Assembly: GCF_030316895.1 (NCBI RefSeq)
Contig: NZ_JASZYV010000005.1
Span: 124,001-188,000 of the forward strand
From: Variovorax dokdonensis
GTDB taxonomy: Bacteria; Pseudomonadota; Gammaproteobacteria; Burkholderiales; Burkholderiaceae_C
Length of the DNA: 64,000 nucleotides
Direction: 5' to 3'
Positions within the stretch are counted from its first letter, which is position 1. The number at the start of each line of letters is the position of its first letter. Made by a program: the position numbers and the translations under genes. A model generated the notes under the pieces. The model was not told where the DNA came from. It did no database searches and saw only the letters and a list, made by a program, of their open reading frames with translations. Positions 1 to 8,427 of this stretch are shown one piece after another.

Positions 1-1
1 T

Positions 2-3000
2 GCGGGGCTGGTCTTCATCGGGCCCTCGCCCGAGCAACTGGCCTTGTTCGGCGATAAGGCCCGCGCCCGCGCCCTGGCTCTGCAGTGCGACGTGCCCGTC
101 ATGCCGGGCAGCGACGGCGCGGTGGACCTGGCGCAGGCGCAAGCCTTCTTCGAACGGCAGCAGGCGGACGGCGCTCAGGCCGGCGTCATGGTCAAGGCGA
201 TCGGCGGCGGGGGCGGGCGAGGCATGCGCGCGGTGTTGCGTGCCGAAGACCTCGCCGCGGCGCATGCCCGCTGCACCTCCGAGGCGAAGGCGGCCTTCGG
301 TGTGGAAGGTGTGTATGTCGAGCGCCTGATGCTCAACGCCAGGCACATCGAGATCCAGGTGCTGGGCGATGGCGATCAGGTGGCGAGCCTGGGCGAACGC
401 GAATGCACGGTGCAACGCCGCTTTCAGAAGCTGATCGAGATTGCGCCCAGCCCGACGCTCGGCGCGGAGCTGCGCGAGCGCATTACGCAGGCCGCGCTGC
501 GCATGGCGCAGAACGTGGGCTATCGCGGGTTGGGAACCTTCGAGTTCCTGGTGGACGAAGGCTCGCAAACGCTGCCGTTCGTCTTCATCGAAGCCAACCC
601 GAGGCTGCAGGTCGAGCACACCGTCACCGAGGCTGTCACTGGTCTGGACCTTGTGCAGCTTCAGATCGGCGTGGCGGCAGGGCGCAAGTTGGCGCAGTTG
701 GGGGTCGACGCTCAACACACGGCGCCGCAGCGCGGCTTTGCCATCCAGTGGCGCATCAACGCCGAAACGCTGGACGCCAACGGGCTGGCGCTGCCGGCCA
801 GCGGCACGCTGTCGCGTTTCGACATGCCATCGGGGCCAGGCGTGCGCGTCGACACGCATGGCTACCTGGGCCTATCGCCTTCGCCGCATTACGACACGCT
901 GCTGGCCAAGCTCATCGTCCACAGCGCCTCGCCCGATTTCGCGGACGCACTGCGCCGATCCGCGCGTGCCCTGGAAGAAGTGCGCATCGAAGGTGTGCCC
1001 ACCAACCTGTCATTGCTGCGGGCCATTGGCGAGCGTCCCGAGTTCACGCGTCAAGCGCTGCACACCCGCTTTGTCGAATCGCACCTGGCCGATCTTCTGG
1101 CGGCGGCGCAACGGCTCGCGCTTGCCGACGGCGCTGCGCTGCGCCAGGGGCCGGCTGCGTCAGCATCTGGCGGCGCAGCCGAAGCGCAGGACGACGACGG
1201 CACGCCGACATTGCGTGCGCCCATGGCTGCCCGGCTCGTGCAGTTCGAAGTGGAAGTCGGCGACGTGCTGCCGGCCGGCGCGCAGGTCGGCGTGCTCGAA
1301 GCCATGAAGATGGAGCACCTGCTGCACGTGCCCTTTGCCGGCCGGGTGCTGGCGCTGCTCGCGCAGCCTGGCGACTACCTGGTCGAAGGGCAGTCGCTGG
1401 TGCGGCTGGAGCCCGTGGACGCCGCAGGTGTGCAGGCGCAGGCGGCGCAAATGCACGATCCCGATGCCATCCGCGCCGACCTGCAGCGGGTGGTCGATCG
1501 TCACGCATTCACGCTCGATGCAAATCGCCCTGCGGCGGTGGCCAAGCGCCATGCACAGGGCGGCCGCACCGCACGCGCCAACATCGCGGACCTGTGCGAG
1601 CTGGGGGAAGATCCGAACGCCTTCAGCGAGTACGGCGCGCTGGCCGTCGCCGCCCAGACTCGCCGGCGTTCGCTCGAAGACCTCATCGCCAACACGCCGG
1701 CCGATGGCATGGTCACCGGAGTAGGCAGCGTGAACGCAAGGCAGTTCGGCCCCGAGCGGTCTCGCTGCGTCGTCATGGCCTACGACTACACGGTGCTGGC
1801 CGGCACGCAGGGCATGCGCAATCACCAGAAGACCGATCGCATGCTGCGCGTGGCCCACCAGCTCAAGCTGCCGGTCGTGCTCTTCGCCGAAGGCGGCGGC
1901 GGACGGCCCGGCGACACAGACATGCCGATCGTGGCGGGTCTGAACAATCACACCTTCAGCCAGTTCGCCGCGCTGTCGGGCAAGGTGCCGGTGGTCGGCA
2001 TCGCGCATGGCCGCTGCTTCGCTGGCAACGCGGCGCTGCTGGGGTGCGCCGACGTCATCATCGCCACCGAAGGCAGCAACATCGGCATGAGCGGCCCTGC
2101 CATGATCGAAGGCGGCGGCCTCGGCACCTTCGCGCCGGAGCAGATCGGCCCGAGCAGCGTGCAGACCAAGAACGGCGTGATCGATGTGCTCGTCAAGGAC
2201 GAGGTGCAGGCCGTGGCGGTGGCCCGCCAGTACCTGTCGTATTTCCAGGGGACGCTGGCCGACTGGCAATGCCCTGACCAGCGCGAGCTCCGCCACGTCG
2301 TGCCCGAGAACCGCTTGCGCGTGTACGACGTTCGTGCGGCCATTCGCGGGCTGGTCGACAACGGGTCGCTGCTCGAACTGCGCAGCGGCTTCGGCGCCGG
2401 CATGATCACCGCGCTGGCGCGCATCGAAGGCAAGCCCGTGGGTGTGCTGGCCAACAACCCGCATCACCTGGGCGGCGCCATCGACGTCGAGGCTGCCGAC
2501 AAGGCCGCCCGCTTCATGCAGTTGTGCAACGCGCACGGCCTGGCGCTGGTGGCGCTGTGCGACACGCCGGGATTCATGGTGGGGCCCGACATCGAGGCCC
2601 AGGCCCAGGTTCGCCATGTGTGCCGCATGTTCATGGTGGCCTCGCACCTGCGTGTGCCGTACTTCGCGGTGGTCTTGCGCAAGGGATACGGGCTGGGCGC
2701 GCAGGCCATGACCGCGGGAGGCTTCGATGCGCCGGTGTTCACGGTGTCCTGGCCGACCGGGGAATTCGGCGCCATGGGTCTCGAAGGCGCCGTGCGCCTG
2801 GGCTTTCGCAAGGAACTGGAGGCGGCGGCAGAAGGTGCCGAGCGCGACGCGCTCTTCAGGAAACTGGTGGCCCAGCAGTATGCGAATGGCGAGGCCATGC
2901 ACATGGCGCAGACCCTGGAGATCGATGCGGTGATCGATCCTGCACACACCCGCGAGTGGCTCGTGCGCGGGCTGGCTTCGGCCGCCGATATGCATGAGCC

Positions 3001-3028
3001 GGCGCAGGCCTACGTCGATACCTGGTGA
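2..3028 (+). CDS. Single-chain acyl-CoA carboxylase (biotin carboxylase-BCCP-carboxyltransferase), 5' partial
   Basis: The reading frame is open from base 2, so the start lies outside the window and about 1,008 residues are visible. The first part is a biotin carboxylase ATP-grasp domain: its glycine-rich loop IGGGGGRGMRAV is near base 200, and QVEHTVTE is near base 610. A biotinyl domain follows, with the biotin-accepting lysine of EAMKMEH at 1307-1309. From about base 1450 the chain is a carboxyltransferase of the propionyl/acetyl-CoA beta type. The inferred reaction is ATP- and biotin-dependent carboxylation of an acyl-CoA in the cytoplasm. Most proteobacterial enzymes split these domains over two or more subunits. 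All three in one chain resemble the single-polypeptide long-chain acyl-CoA carboxylases. The substrate cannot be told from sequence. Frame and family are secure. Confidence 0.9.
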   Translation, partial: AGLVFIGPSPEQLALFGDKARARALALQCDVPVMPGSDGAVDLAQAQAFFERQQADGAQAGVMVKAIGGGGGRGMRAVLRAEDLAAAHARCTSEAKAAFGVEGVYVERLMLNARHIEIQVLGDGDQVASLGERECTVQRRFQKLIEIAPSPTLGAELRERITQAALRMAQNVGYRGLGTFEFLVDEGSQTLPFVFIEANPRLQVEHTVTEAVTGLDLVQLQIGVAAGRKLAQLGVDAQHTAPQRGFAIQWRINAETLDANGLALPASGTLSRFDMPSGPGVRVDTHGYLGLSPSPHYDTLLAKLIVHSASPDFADALRRSARALEEVRIEGVPTNLSLLRAIGERPEFTRQALHTRFVESHLADLLAAAQRLALADGAALRQGPAASASGGAAEAQDDDGTPTLRAPMAARLVQFEVEVGDVLPAGAQVGVLEAMKMEHLLHVPFAGRVLALLAQPGDYLVEGQSLVRLEPVDAAGVQAQAAQMHDPDAIRADLQRVVDRHAFTLDANRPAAVAKRHAQGGRTARANIADLCELGEDPNAFSEYGALAVAAQTRRRSLEDLIANTPADGMVTGVGSVNARQFGPERSRCVVMAYDYTVLAGTQGMRNHQKTDRMLRVAHQLKLPVVLFAEGGGGRPGDTDMPIVAGLNNHTFSQFAALSGKVPVVGIAHGRCFAGNAALLGCADVIIATEGSNIGMSGPAMIEGGGLGTFAPEQIGPSSVQTKNGVIDVLVKDEVQAVAVARQYLSYFQGTLADWQCPDQRELRHVVPENRLRVYDVRAAIRGLVDNGSLLELRSGFGAGMITALARIEGKPVGVLANNPHHLGGAIDVEAADKAARFMQLCNAHGLALVALCDTPGFMVGPDIEAQAQVRHVCRMFMVASHLRVPYFAVVLRKGYGLGAQAMTAGGFDAPVFTVSWPTGEFGAMGLEGAVRLGFRKELEAAAEGAERDALFRKLVAQQYANGEAMHMAQTLEIDAVIDPAHTREWLVRGLASAADMHEPAQAYVDTW

Positions 3029-3159
3029 TGTCCTGCAAACACGTGCTACTCACGCAGACGGGCGCAACACCTCTACACAAGACTTCGCTTGCGGATTACA
3101 CGCGGTTGACTTGAGCGCGGCAGCATGAAGGCTCCAAGTGATTGAACAAGGAGTCCAAC

Positions 3160-3636
3160 ATGAAGAAGCTGATCATCGCTACCGGAGCCGCCACCATGCT
3201 GTCATTGGGTGCGCTGGCCATTCCCACTGCAGCCTTGGCCGATGTCGCGGTCTCGGTCCAGTTCGGCCCGCCCGCACCGATCTATGAACGCGTGCCGGCG
3301 CCGCGTCCGGGCCATGTCTGGGAGCCCGGTCACTACGAATACAAGCATGGCCGCTATGTGTGGAACAAGGGGCACTGGATGAATGCGCGTCCGGGCTATG
3401 CCTACCATGCACCGCGCTGGGAACAACGCAATGGCCGCTGGTACTACCAGCAGTCGCGCTGGGATCGTGATGGCGACGGCGTGGCGAACCGCCACGACCG
3501 CGACCGTGACGGTGACGGAAAGCCCAACCGCTACGACCGCCATCCCGACCGACCGGACAGCGTGCGCTACGACCGCGATCGTGACGGCGTCGCCAATGCC
3601 TACGACCGTCGACCGGACGATCCGCATCGCCGTTGA
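3160..3636 (+). CDS. Secreted protein with aromatic/His repeats and Asp-rich calcium-type repeats
   Basis: This 158-residue protein starts at ATG 3160, behind the ribosome site AACAAGGAG at 3145-3153. It opens with a Sec signal peptide (MKKLIIATG onward, Ala-rich, ending near TAALADV). The middle part carries repeats of the type GHVWEPGHYEYKHGRYVWNK, as in YXWGXW-type periplasmic proteins. The C-terminal third is built from DxDxDG units (DRDGDGVANRHDRDRDGDG and similar), resembling thrombospondin type 3 calcium-binding repeats. Its export and Asp-rich repeats suggest a periplasmic or surface location and perhaps divalent-cation binding; this is inference. The next gene encodes a shorter relative. 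Exact function is unknown. Confidence 0.8.
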   Translation: MKKLIIATGAATMLSLGALAIPTAALADVAVSVQFGPPAPIYERVPAPRPGHVWEPGHYEYKHGRYVWNKGHWMNARPGYAYHAPRWEQRNGRWYYQQSRWDRDGDGVANRHDRDRDGDGKPNRYDRHPDRPDSVRYDRDRDGVANAYDRRPDDPHRR

Positions 3637-3763
3637 GGCGTGAGGGCGGTTGAAGCAACTTCGAACAAGATCTTCGCCCGCCCTTGACAAGTCCTTTACA
3701 CAAGCCCTGCACGATGACGCCATGCCAACGCATGCGTTGCCTCAGAACTACCAAGGAGTCCTC

Positions 3764-4087
3764 ATGATCCGCACTGCCCGCATCGTCCTTGCTGCCGGAC
3801 TCGTCGCTGCCGCCGCACTCGGCGCTGCAAGCGCCAATGCCCAGGTCTATGGCTCGATCAACATCGGCGTTCCCCTGCCGCCCGTGGCCGTCGTGCCACC
3901 GCCCCCGGTCTTCGTGCCGCGCCCGATGGTGGTTGCGCCGCGACCGGTGTACGGCCCGCCGCCGGCGTACTACTACCGCGACCGCGGTCACTATCACCGC
4001 CAGTACAACGCGCGCCGCTGGGATCGCGATGGCGACGGTGTGCCGAATCGTCATGACCGTCGCCCCGGCAATCCCTACCGCTATTGA
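3764..4087 (+). CDS. Small secreted Pro-rich protein with C-terminal DxDxDG motif
   Basis: This 107-residue protein starts at ATG 3764, with AAGGAG at 3753-3758 as ribosome site. The signal peptide MIRTARIVLAAGLVAAAALG ends near ANAQ. A Pro/Val-rich stretch follows (PPVAVVPPPPVFVPRP), then Tyr/His-rich sequence, and a single WDRDGDGVPNRHDRRPG unit at the C-terminus. That unit is nearly identical to the repeat in the preceding gene, so the two are probably tandem relatives. Both genes have TACACAAG 60-80 bases before the start codon (3074-3081 and 3697-3704), which hints at shared regulation. An upstream in-frame start is possible but lacks a signal peptide. Function is unknown. Confidence 0.75.
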   Translation: MIRTARIVLAAGLVAAAALGAASANAQVYGSINIGVPLPPVAVVPPPPVFVPRPMVVAPRPVYGPPPAYYYRDRGHYHRQYNARRWDRDGDGVPNRHDRRPGNPYRY

Positions 4088-4113
4088 AGCGGACGCGTGA
4101 CAGGGCGAAAGCC

Positions 4114-4845
4114 TCAGAAGCCCAACAGCCGGAATGCCAACGGCATGAGCAGGGCCGCCAAGACCACCTGGAGTCCCAGCGCAAGCCCCGCATAAGCGCC
4201 GGCTTGCGCATCCACCTGAAGGGCGCGCGCGGCGCCGATGCCGTGAGATGCGGTACCGAGCGCAAAGCCGCGCGCCGCAAAGCCTTGCGGGTCGGTGGCG
4301 ACGCGCATCAGGTCGAAGAGATACTTTCCTGAAAGCGCGCCGGTCATGCCGGTGAGCACTGCGAACACTGCGGACAGTGCCGGGATGCCACCGATCTTTT
4401 CCGAGATGCCCATCGCGACCGGAGCAGTGACCGACTTGGGTGCCAGCGACAGCACCACGTCATGTGGCAGCCCCACCGCCCAGCCGAGCAGCAATGCCGA
4501 ACCCGCCGCCGCAGCGCCGCCAAGCAAGGCGGCCAGGAAGATGCGCCCAAAGCGCTCGCGCAGTTCCGCACGGCGCTGCCAAAGTGGCCACGCCAGCGCC
4601 ACCACCGCAGGCCCCAGCAGGAAGTGAATGAACTGCGCACCTGCGAAATAGATCCCGTAGTCAACGCCCGTCGCCAGCAGCGCGCTCGCCAGCACCACCA
4701 CCGACCACAGGACCGGGTTGGCCCAGGGCGCACCGCCCACCCGAGCCGACAGCGCCTGCGCCAGCAGATAGACCACCAGCGTCGCGGTCAAGCCGAACAG
4801 CGGCTGGGCCGACAGGTAGATCCAGAGTTCGACGAAGCGGGGCAT
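4114..4845 (-). CDS. lrgB: LrgB/CidB-family integral membrane protein
   Basis: The 243-residue product is hydrophobic, with about seven predicted membrane segments, and matches LrgB in length. Family hallmarks include the SLAPKSVTAPVAMGISE segment near residue 135 and the C-terminal ALGTASHGIGAARAL segment. Its start is 16 bases downstream of the lrgA stop, so the two are co-transcribed. LrgAB pairs are often named holin-like or murein-hydrolase regulators. Characterised members export or import small carboxylates such as pyruvate, and the plant plastid glycolate/glycerate carrier PLGG1 is an LrgA-LrgB fusion. A GlcD-type oxidase directly upstream favours a carboxylate-transport role here; that is inference. 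Confidence 0.88.
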   Translation of the reverse strand: MPRFVELWIYLSAQPLFGLTATLVVYLLAQALSARVGGAPWANPVLWSVVVLASALLATGVDYGIYFAGAQFIHFLLGPAVVALAWPLWQRRAELRERFGRIFLAALLGGAAAAGSALLLGWAVGLPHDVVLSLAPKSVTAPVAMGISEKIGGIPALSAVFAVLTGMTGALSGKYLFDLMRVATDPQGFAARGFALGTASHGIGAARALQVDAQAGAYAGLALGLQVVLAALLMPLAFRLLGF

Positions 4846-4861
4846 TGGGTGAATCCGTAGT

Positions 4862-5209
4862 TCAGTCGCGCGGCTTGGGGCGCGGCCACCAGAGCACGGC
4901 CGCCGTGACGGCCAACCCGATCCAGGTCGACAACACGATCACGAAGAGCATGCGGCCGCCGTACTGGGCCAGCAGCGTCAGGTGCGTCATCACGCCGACG
5001 CCCACCGGGATGAACAGCAGCGACAGATGCGCGAGCAGGAAGTCGGCACAGGCGCCGACCGGCTCGCGCACCAGCGGAAAGCGCAGGCCGGCGAGCAGCA
5101 AGACCAGGCCAAGCACCGGTCCTGGCAAGGGCAGCGACAGGCCGCGCGAAAGCACCTCGCCGATGCTTTGGAAAGCCAGCAGCCAGGCCAGTCCGCGCAG
5201 ACCTTGCAT
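4862..5209 (-). CDS. lrgA: LrgA/CidA-family membrane protein
   Basis: The 115-residue protein has four predicted membrane helices and the family signature around PLPGPVLGLVLLLAG and LLFIPVGVGVM. Size and topology are typical of LrgA/CidA. It lies 9 bases after the stop of the GlcD-like gene and 16 bases before lrgB, which gives the order glcD-lrgA-lrgB on one transcript. The partner LrgB is needed for activity in characterised systems. Possible roles are small-carboxylate transport or control of autolysis; the neighbourhood supports the first. Confidence 0.85.
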   Translation of the reverse strand: MQGLRGLAWLLAFQSIGEVLSRGLSLPLPGPVLGLVLLLAGLRFPLVREPVGACADFLLAHLSLLFIPVGVGVMTHLTLLAQYGGRMLFVIVLSTWIGLAVTAAVLWWPRPKPRD

Positions 5210-5218
5210 CGTGGGCCG

Positions 5219-6709
5219 CTAGAAGCGCGGAAGGTCGGGGTGCGGCAACAGTCCGCCGCGCATCACTTGCTTGCCGTATTCCGCGCAGCGTTGAAGCGTG
5301 GGAATGACCTTGCCCGGATTGAGCAGGCCCGAGGGATCGAAGGCGCGCTTGACCCCCTCCATCTGCGCACGTTCCTCGGCCGTGAACTGCACGCACATGC
5401 TGTTGAGCTTTTCCACGCCCACGCCATGTTCGCCCGAGACGGTGCCGCCCATCGCCACGCTGGTCTCGAGGATGTCGGCGCCGAACAGCTCGCAGCGATG
5501 CAGCTCGTCCGGGTCGTTGGCGTCGAACAGCACCAGCGGATGCAAGTTGCCGTCGCCGGCATGGAAGACGTTGCAGCAGCGCAGCGCGTACTTGCTTTCC
5601 ATCTCCTGGATGGCGAGGAGGATGTCGGCCAGCCGCTTGCGCGGGATGGTGGAGTCCAGGCACATGTAGTCGGGGCTGATGCGTCCCGATGCCGGAAAAG
5701 CGTTCTTGCGGCCGCTCCAGAAGCGCAAGCGCTCGGCTTCGTCCTGGCTGACGGCAATCGCCGTGGCGCCACAGGCGCGCAGCACGTCGATCATCCGGCC
5801 GATTTCTTCTTCCACTTCTTCCGGCGTCCCGTCGGATTCGCAGAGCAGGATGGCGGCAGCTTCGAGGTCGTAGCCGGCGTGGACGAAGTCCTCGACCGCC
5901 GCGGTCATGGGCTTGTCCATCATTTCGAGGCCGGCGGGGATGATGCCGGCCGCAATGACCGCGGCCACTGCGTCACCGGCTTTGCGAACGTCGTCGAAGC
6001 TGGCCATGATGCAGCGCGCCAGTTGCGGCTTGGGCACCAGCTTGACCGTCACTTCGAGGGTGATCGCCAGCATGCCCTCGCTGCCGACGATCAGCGGCAG
6101 CAGGTCGAGCCCCGGCACATCGAGCGCCTCGGAGCCGAACTCGACGGGCTCGCCTTGAGCCGTGAAGCCACGTACCCGCAGCACGTTGTGAAGCGTCAGT
6201 CCGTACTTGAGGCAATGCACGCCGCCCGAGTTCTCGGCCACGTTGCCGCCGATGGTGCAGGCGATCTGGCTCGAAGGATCGGGCGCGTAGTAGAGGCCGA
6301 AGGGCGCCGCGGCTTCGCTGATGGCGAGGTTGCGCACGCCGCATTGGACGACCGCGGTGCGGCTGACCGGGTCGACTTTGACGATGTTGTTGAACTTGGC
6401 GAGCGAGAGCGTCACCCCTTGGGTGTGCGGCATTGCGCCACCCGACAGGCCGGTGCCCGCGCCGCGCGCCACCACCGGCACGCCCAGGCCATGGCAGGCC
6501 TTGAGCACGGCGGCCACCTGCGCCTCGCTTTCCGGCAGGGCCACGGCCAGCGGCCGCGCGCGGTAGGCCGTCAGGCCGTCGCATTCATAGGGGGTGGTGT
6601 CCTCGGACTGCCACAGCAGTGCGTGTGCAGGCAGCACGGCCTGCAACGCGCGTACGACCTCGGCTTGGCCGACAGGGGGGGGTGGGTTGGCGAGGTCCGA
6701 GGCGGTCAA
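5219..6709 (-). CDS. glcD: FAD-linked oxidase, GlcD / D-lactate dehydrogenase type
   Basis: This 496-residue flavoprotein has a VAO/PCMH-type FAD-binding domain in its first half (VVARGAGTGLSGG near residue 85, IGGNVAENSGGVHCLKYG near 150). The C-terminal FAD oxidase domain carries FHAGDGNLHPL and SGEHGVGVEK. The length fits GlcD, the catalytic subunit of glycolate oxidase, but the family also oxidises D-lactate and other 2-hydroxy acids. No glcE or glcF gene lies alongside. lrgA starts 9 bases downstream, and the YgiW-type gene ends 12 bases upstream. Reading with lrgAB suggests uptake and oxidation of glycolate or lactate. The family is sure; the substrate is not. Confidence 0.88.
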   Translation of the reverse strand: MTASDLANPPPPVGQAEVVRALQAVLPAHALLWQSEDTTPYECDGLTAYRARPLAVALPESEAQVAAVLKACHGLGVPVVARGAGTGLSGGAMPHTQGVTLSLAKFNNIVKVDPVSRTAVVQCGVRNLAISEAAAPFGLYYAPDPSSQIACTIGGNVAENSGGVHCLKYGLTLHNVLRVRGFTAQGEPVEFGSEALDVPGLDLLPLIVGSEGMLAITLEVTVKLVPKPQLARCIMASFDDVRKAGDAVAAVIAAGIIPAGLEMMDKPMTAAVEDFVHAGYDLEAAAILLCESDGTPEEVEEEIGRMIDVLRACGATAIAVSQDEAERLRFWSGRKNAFPASGRISPDYMCLDSTIPRKRLADILLAIQEMESKYALRCCNVFHAGDGNLHPLVLFDANDPDELHRCELFGADILETSVAMGGTVSGEHGVGVEKLNSMCVQFTAEERAQMEGVKRAFDPSGLLNPGKVIPTLQRCAEYGKQVMRGGLLPHPDLPRF

Positions 6710-6721
6710 GGGGAAAGTAGG

Positions 6722-7111
6722 TCAGGAGCCGCTGACGCGGCGTAGCAATTTGACTTCGATTTCCGGGGATTGCATGAAGTCCTTCTCGAATTCCCCGTGG
6801 ATCTCTACCAGCGTTTTATCGTCAATCACCTCGGGTGGGAAGCGGTCGCTGTCGATGTCGACGCGGATGCTTCCAGTCCTGTCGGTGAATTCGTACTTGT
6901 CGTCTGTCAGCCGCTTGGTGATTCGACCGCGCAGGATGACGGGCTGATCGTCGGTGCCGCTCTTGAGCAGACTGGATACCGTGGAGGCAGCCACGCCGCT
7001 CGGACCAGCGTATTGCGCCAGTGCGGGCGTAGCCATCAACAGGGCACTGCTGAGCACGGCGGAAAGAATGAAAGCGGCGGGCGCCGTACGCGAAACGAAC
7101 TGGATGCTCAT
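6722..7111 (-). CDS. YgiW/YdeI-family periplasmic OB-fold stress protein
   Basis: This 129-residue protein starts at ATG 7111, chosen because AGGAGG stands 6 bases before it; longer in-frame versions begin in poorly coding sequence. A signal peptide (MSIQFVSRTAPAAFILSAVL, ending near ALAQ) precedes an OB-fold domain. Family features are VILRGRITKRL, DDKYEFTDRTG and IRVDIDSDRFPP. Members (E. coli YgiW, YdeI) are periplasmic proteins linked to peroxide, metal and peptide stress; no enzymatic activity is established. It ends 12 bases before the glcD start and could share its transcript. Confidence 0.85.
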   Translation of the reverse strand: MSIQFVSRTAPAAFILSAVLSSALLMATPALAQYAGPSGVAASTVSSLLKSGTDDQPVILRGRITKRLTDDKYEFTDRTGSIRVDIDSDRFPPEVIDDKTLVEIHGEFEKDFMQSPEIEVKLLRRVSGS

Positions 7112-7188
7112 GAAAATCCTCCTGAATGTTGTTGTGTGCACCGGGGCTCGTTTGCCCCTGATGCTGGAGGGGCTATTGTACAAGGCCG

Positions 7189-8352
7189 TCAGCGCATCGA
7201 CACAAGGTTCAATTCCTCGTCAACCACGAAAGTGCCGCCGCCAATGCCGCCTCGGGTCTTGGCGGCAAAGCGAACCACGCGGCGCAGTTCCGGCGAATAC
7301 CAAGCCGTGGCCTCGTACTTGCCCGTCTGGTTCTGCGATGACGCGACGCTGTTGCCGATGCGGGTGGTGTAGCCGCGGTAGTCCACGCGCACAGCCGGCA
7401 GGGCGCGACCTGCGATCACCAGCGTCTCTTTGCCGCCAACAACGGCCGTCACGTCCATGTCTGTCCGACCGCCTCCGGACTTCCTCGAATAGCGTGACAA
7501 CCAACTGGCGCCAGGGGTCAGGTCATTCGCTTTGGGCACCCAGCCACCAGGCGGCATCGCAGAGTCGAAATCTCCGGCGATCTGAGAGTTGCTTTCGATC
7601 ACGGCACCGTCGGGCGACTCGATCCAAGTGCCGTTGTTGAAGCTGACTCGTCCATCGACCTGTTCCAGAAAACGGAAGCTGACGTTTCGGGGCGGTCCGC
7701 CCATACGGTCGTCGAGGCGGTATTCGATGACGTGAGGAATGCCGGTCGGGAAGTTGGACGCCGGCGCAGCCGTTTGACTTGGGACTGCATCTGCGGTGCC
7801 CGAATTTGGCACTCGGTCGGGTGCCGAAGTTACGGTTGCTTGTGCAGTCGACACAGGAGCACTTGTGCTGGCTGCCATGACCGGTGGCGAGGCAGCTGGC
7901 GAGATTGGTGCCGAGACCGGTGCCTGCTTGCCGATATACGCCAGATCGTTCAGCTCAGGAAGGGCTTCGACGGGTGTACGTAGTTTCAGGCGTGGCTGCC
8001 CAACGAGAAAGCCGATGCCAATGGACATCTCGACGTAGCTGGTACGTTGCGGGATCACGTCGATGTCGAGCCTTGCCTCCACCTCGGTGCGGGCCTGCGC
8101 TGTGTAGCGCCCCAACGGACGGTCTACATAGAAGAAGCCGCGCGGTGAAAAGCTGCCGACGACGTTCCCATCGAGTCGCAGGTCGGGCTGGACTGCAGCG
8201 CCTAAAACCGAACTTCGATAGAACAGGATGCGCCCCTGATCCTCGGCTGGCGGCGGAATGTTTTGATAGACGTCTGAGTAGCGGGGCCCTGACGCGCACC
8301 CGGTGAGCAGGGCAAGCAACGCCGTCGCGAGCCAAAGATGCCAACGCTTCAC
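7189..8352 (-). CDS. Lipoprotein with DUF2846 domain and unknown C-terminal domain
   Basis: This 387-residue protein starts at GTG 8352, placed by GGAGAAGG just upstream and by the signal peptide that begins there (VKRWHLWLATALLALLTGC). LLTGC is a lipobox, so the mature protein is probably anchored to a membrane by Cys19. Residues about 35-130 look like a DUF2846 domain (GRILFYRSS, LRLDGNVVGSF, GRYTAQ). A low-complexity Ala/Pro/Ser linker follows. The last 170 residues form a second, beta-rich domain (VIEYRLDDRMGG, IAGRALPAVRVDYRG, TAWYSPELRRVVRF) that I do not recognise. Function is unknown. Confidence 0.72.
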   Translation of the reverse strand: MKRWHLWLATALLALLTGCASGPRYSDVYQNIPPPAEDQGRILFYRSSVLGAAVQPDLRLDGNVVGSFSPRGFFYVDRPLGRYTAQARTEVEARLDIDVIPQRTSYVEMSIGIGFLVGQPRLKLRTPVEALPELNDLAYIGKQAPVSAPISPAASPPVMAASTSAPVSTAQATVTSAPDRVPNSGTADAVPSQTAAPASNFPTGIPHVIEYRLDDRMGGPPRNVSFRFLEQVDGRVSFNNGTWIESPDGAVIESNSQIAGDFDSAMPPGGWVPKANDLTPGASWLSRYSRKSGGGRTDMDVTAVVGGKETLVIAGRALPAVRVDYRGYTTRIGNSVASSQNQTGKYEATAWYSPELRRVVRFAAKTRGGIGGGTFVVDEELNLVSMR

Positions 8353-8427
8353 ACCTTCTCCATTCTTAAAAATGCGAGAAAATGTAACCAAGCTGCGGCC
8401 GCCCACCAAGCAGGCCGCAGCCGGCCG

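Noticed and set aside
1160..2995. Long minus-strand open frame opposite the carboxylase
   Set aside because: It is an antisense shadow: GC-rich third positions keep it open and its product is His/Arg-rich without domains.
4982..6745. 587-residue plus-strand frame opposite lrgA and glcD
   Set aside because: The minus-strand genes carry conserved family motifs; the plus-strand product has none.
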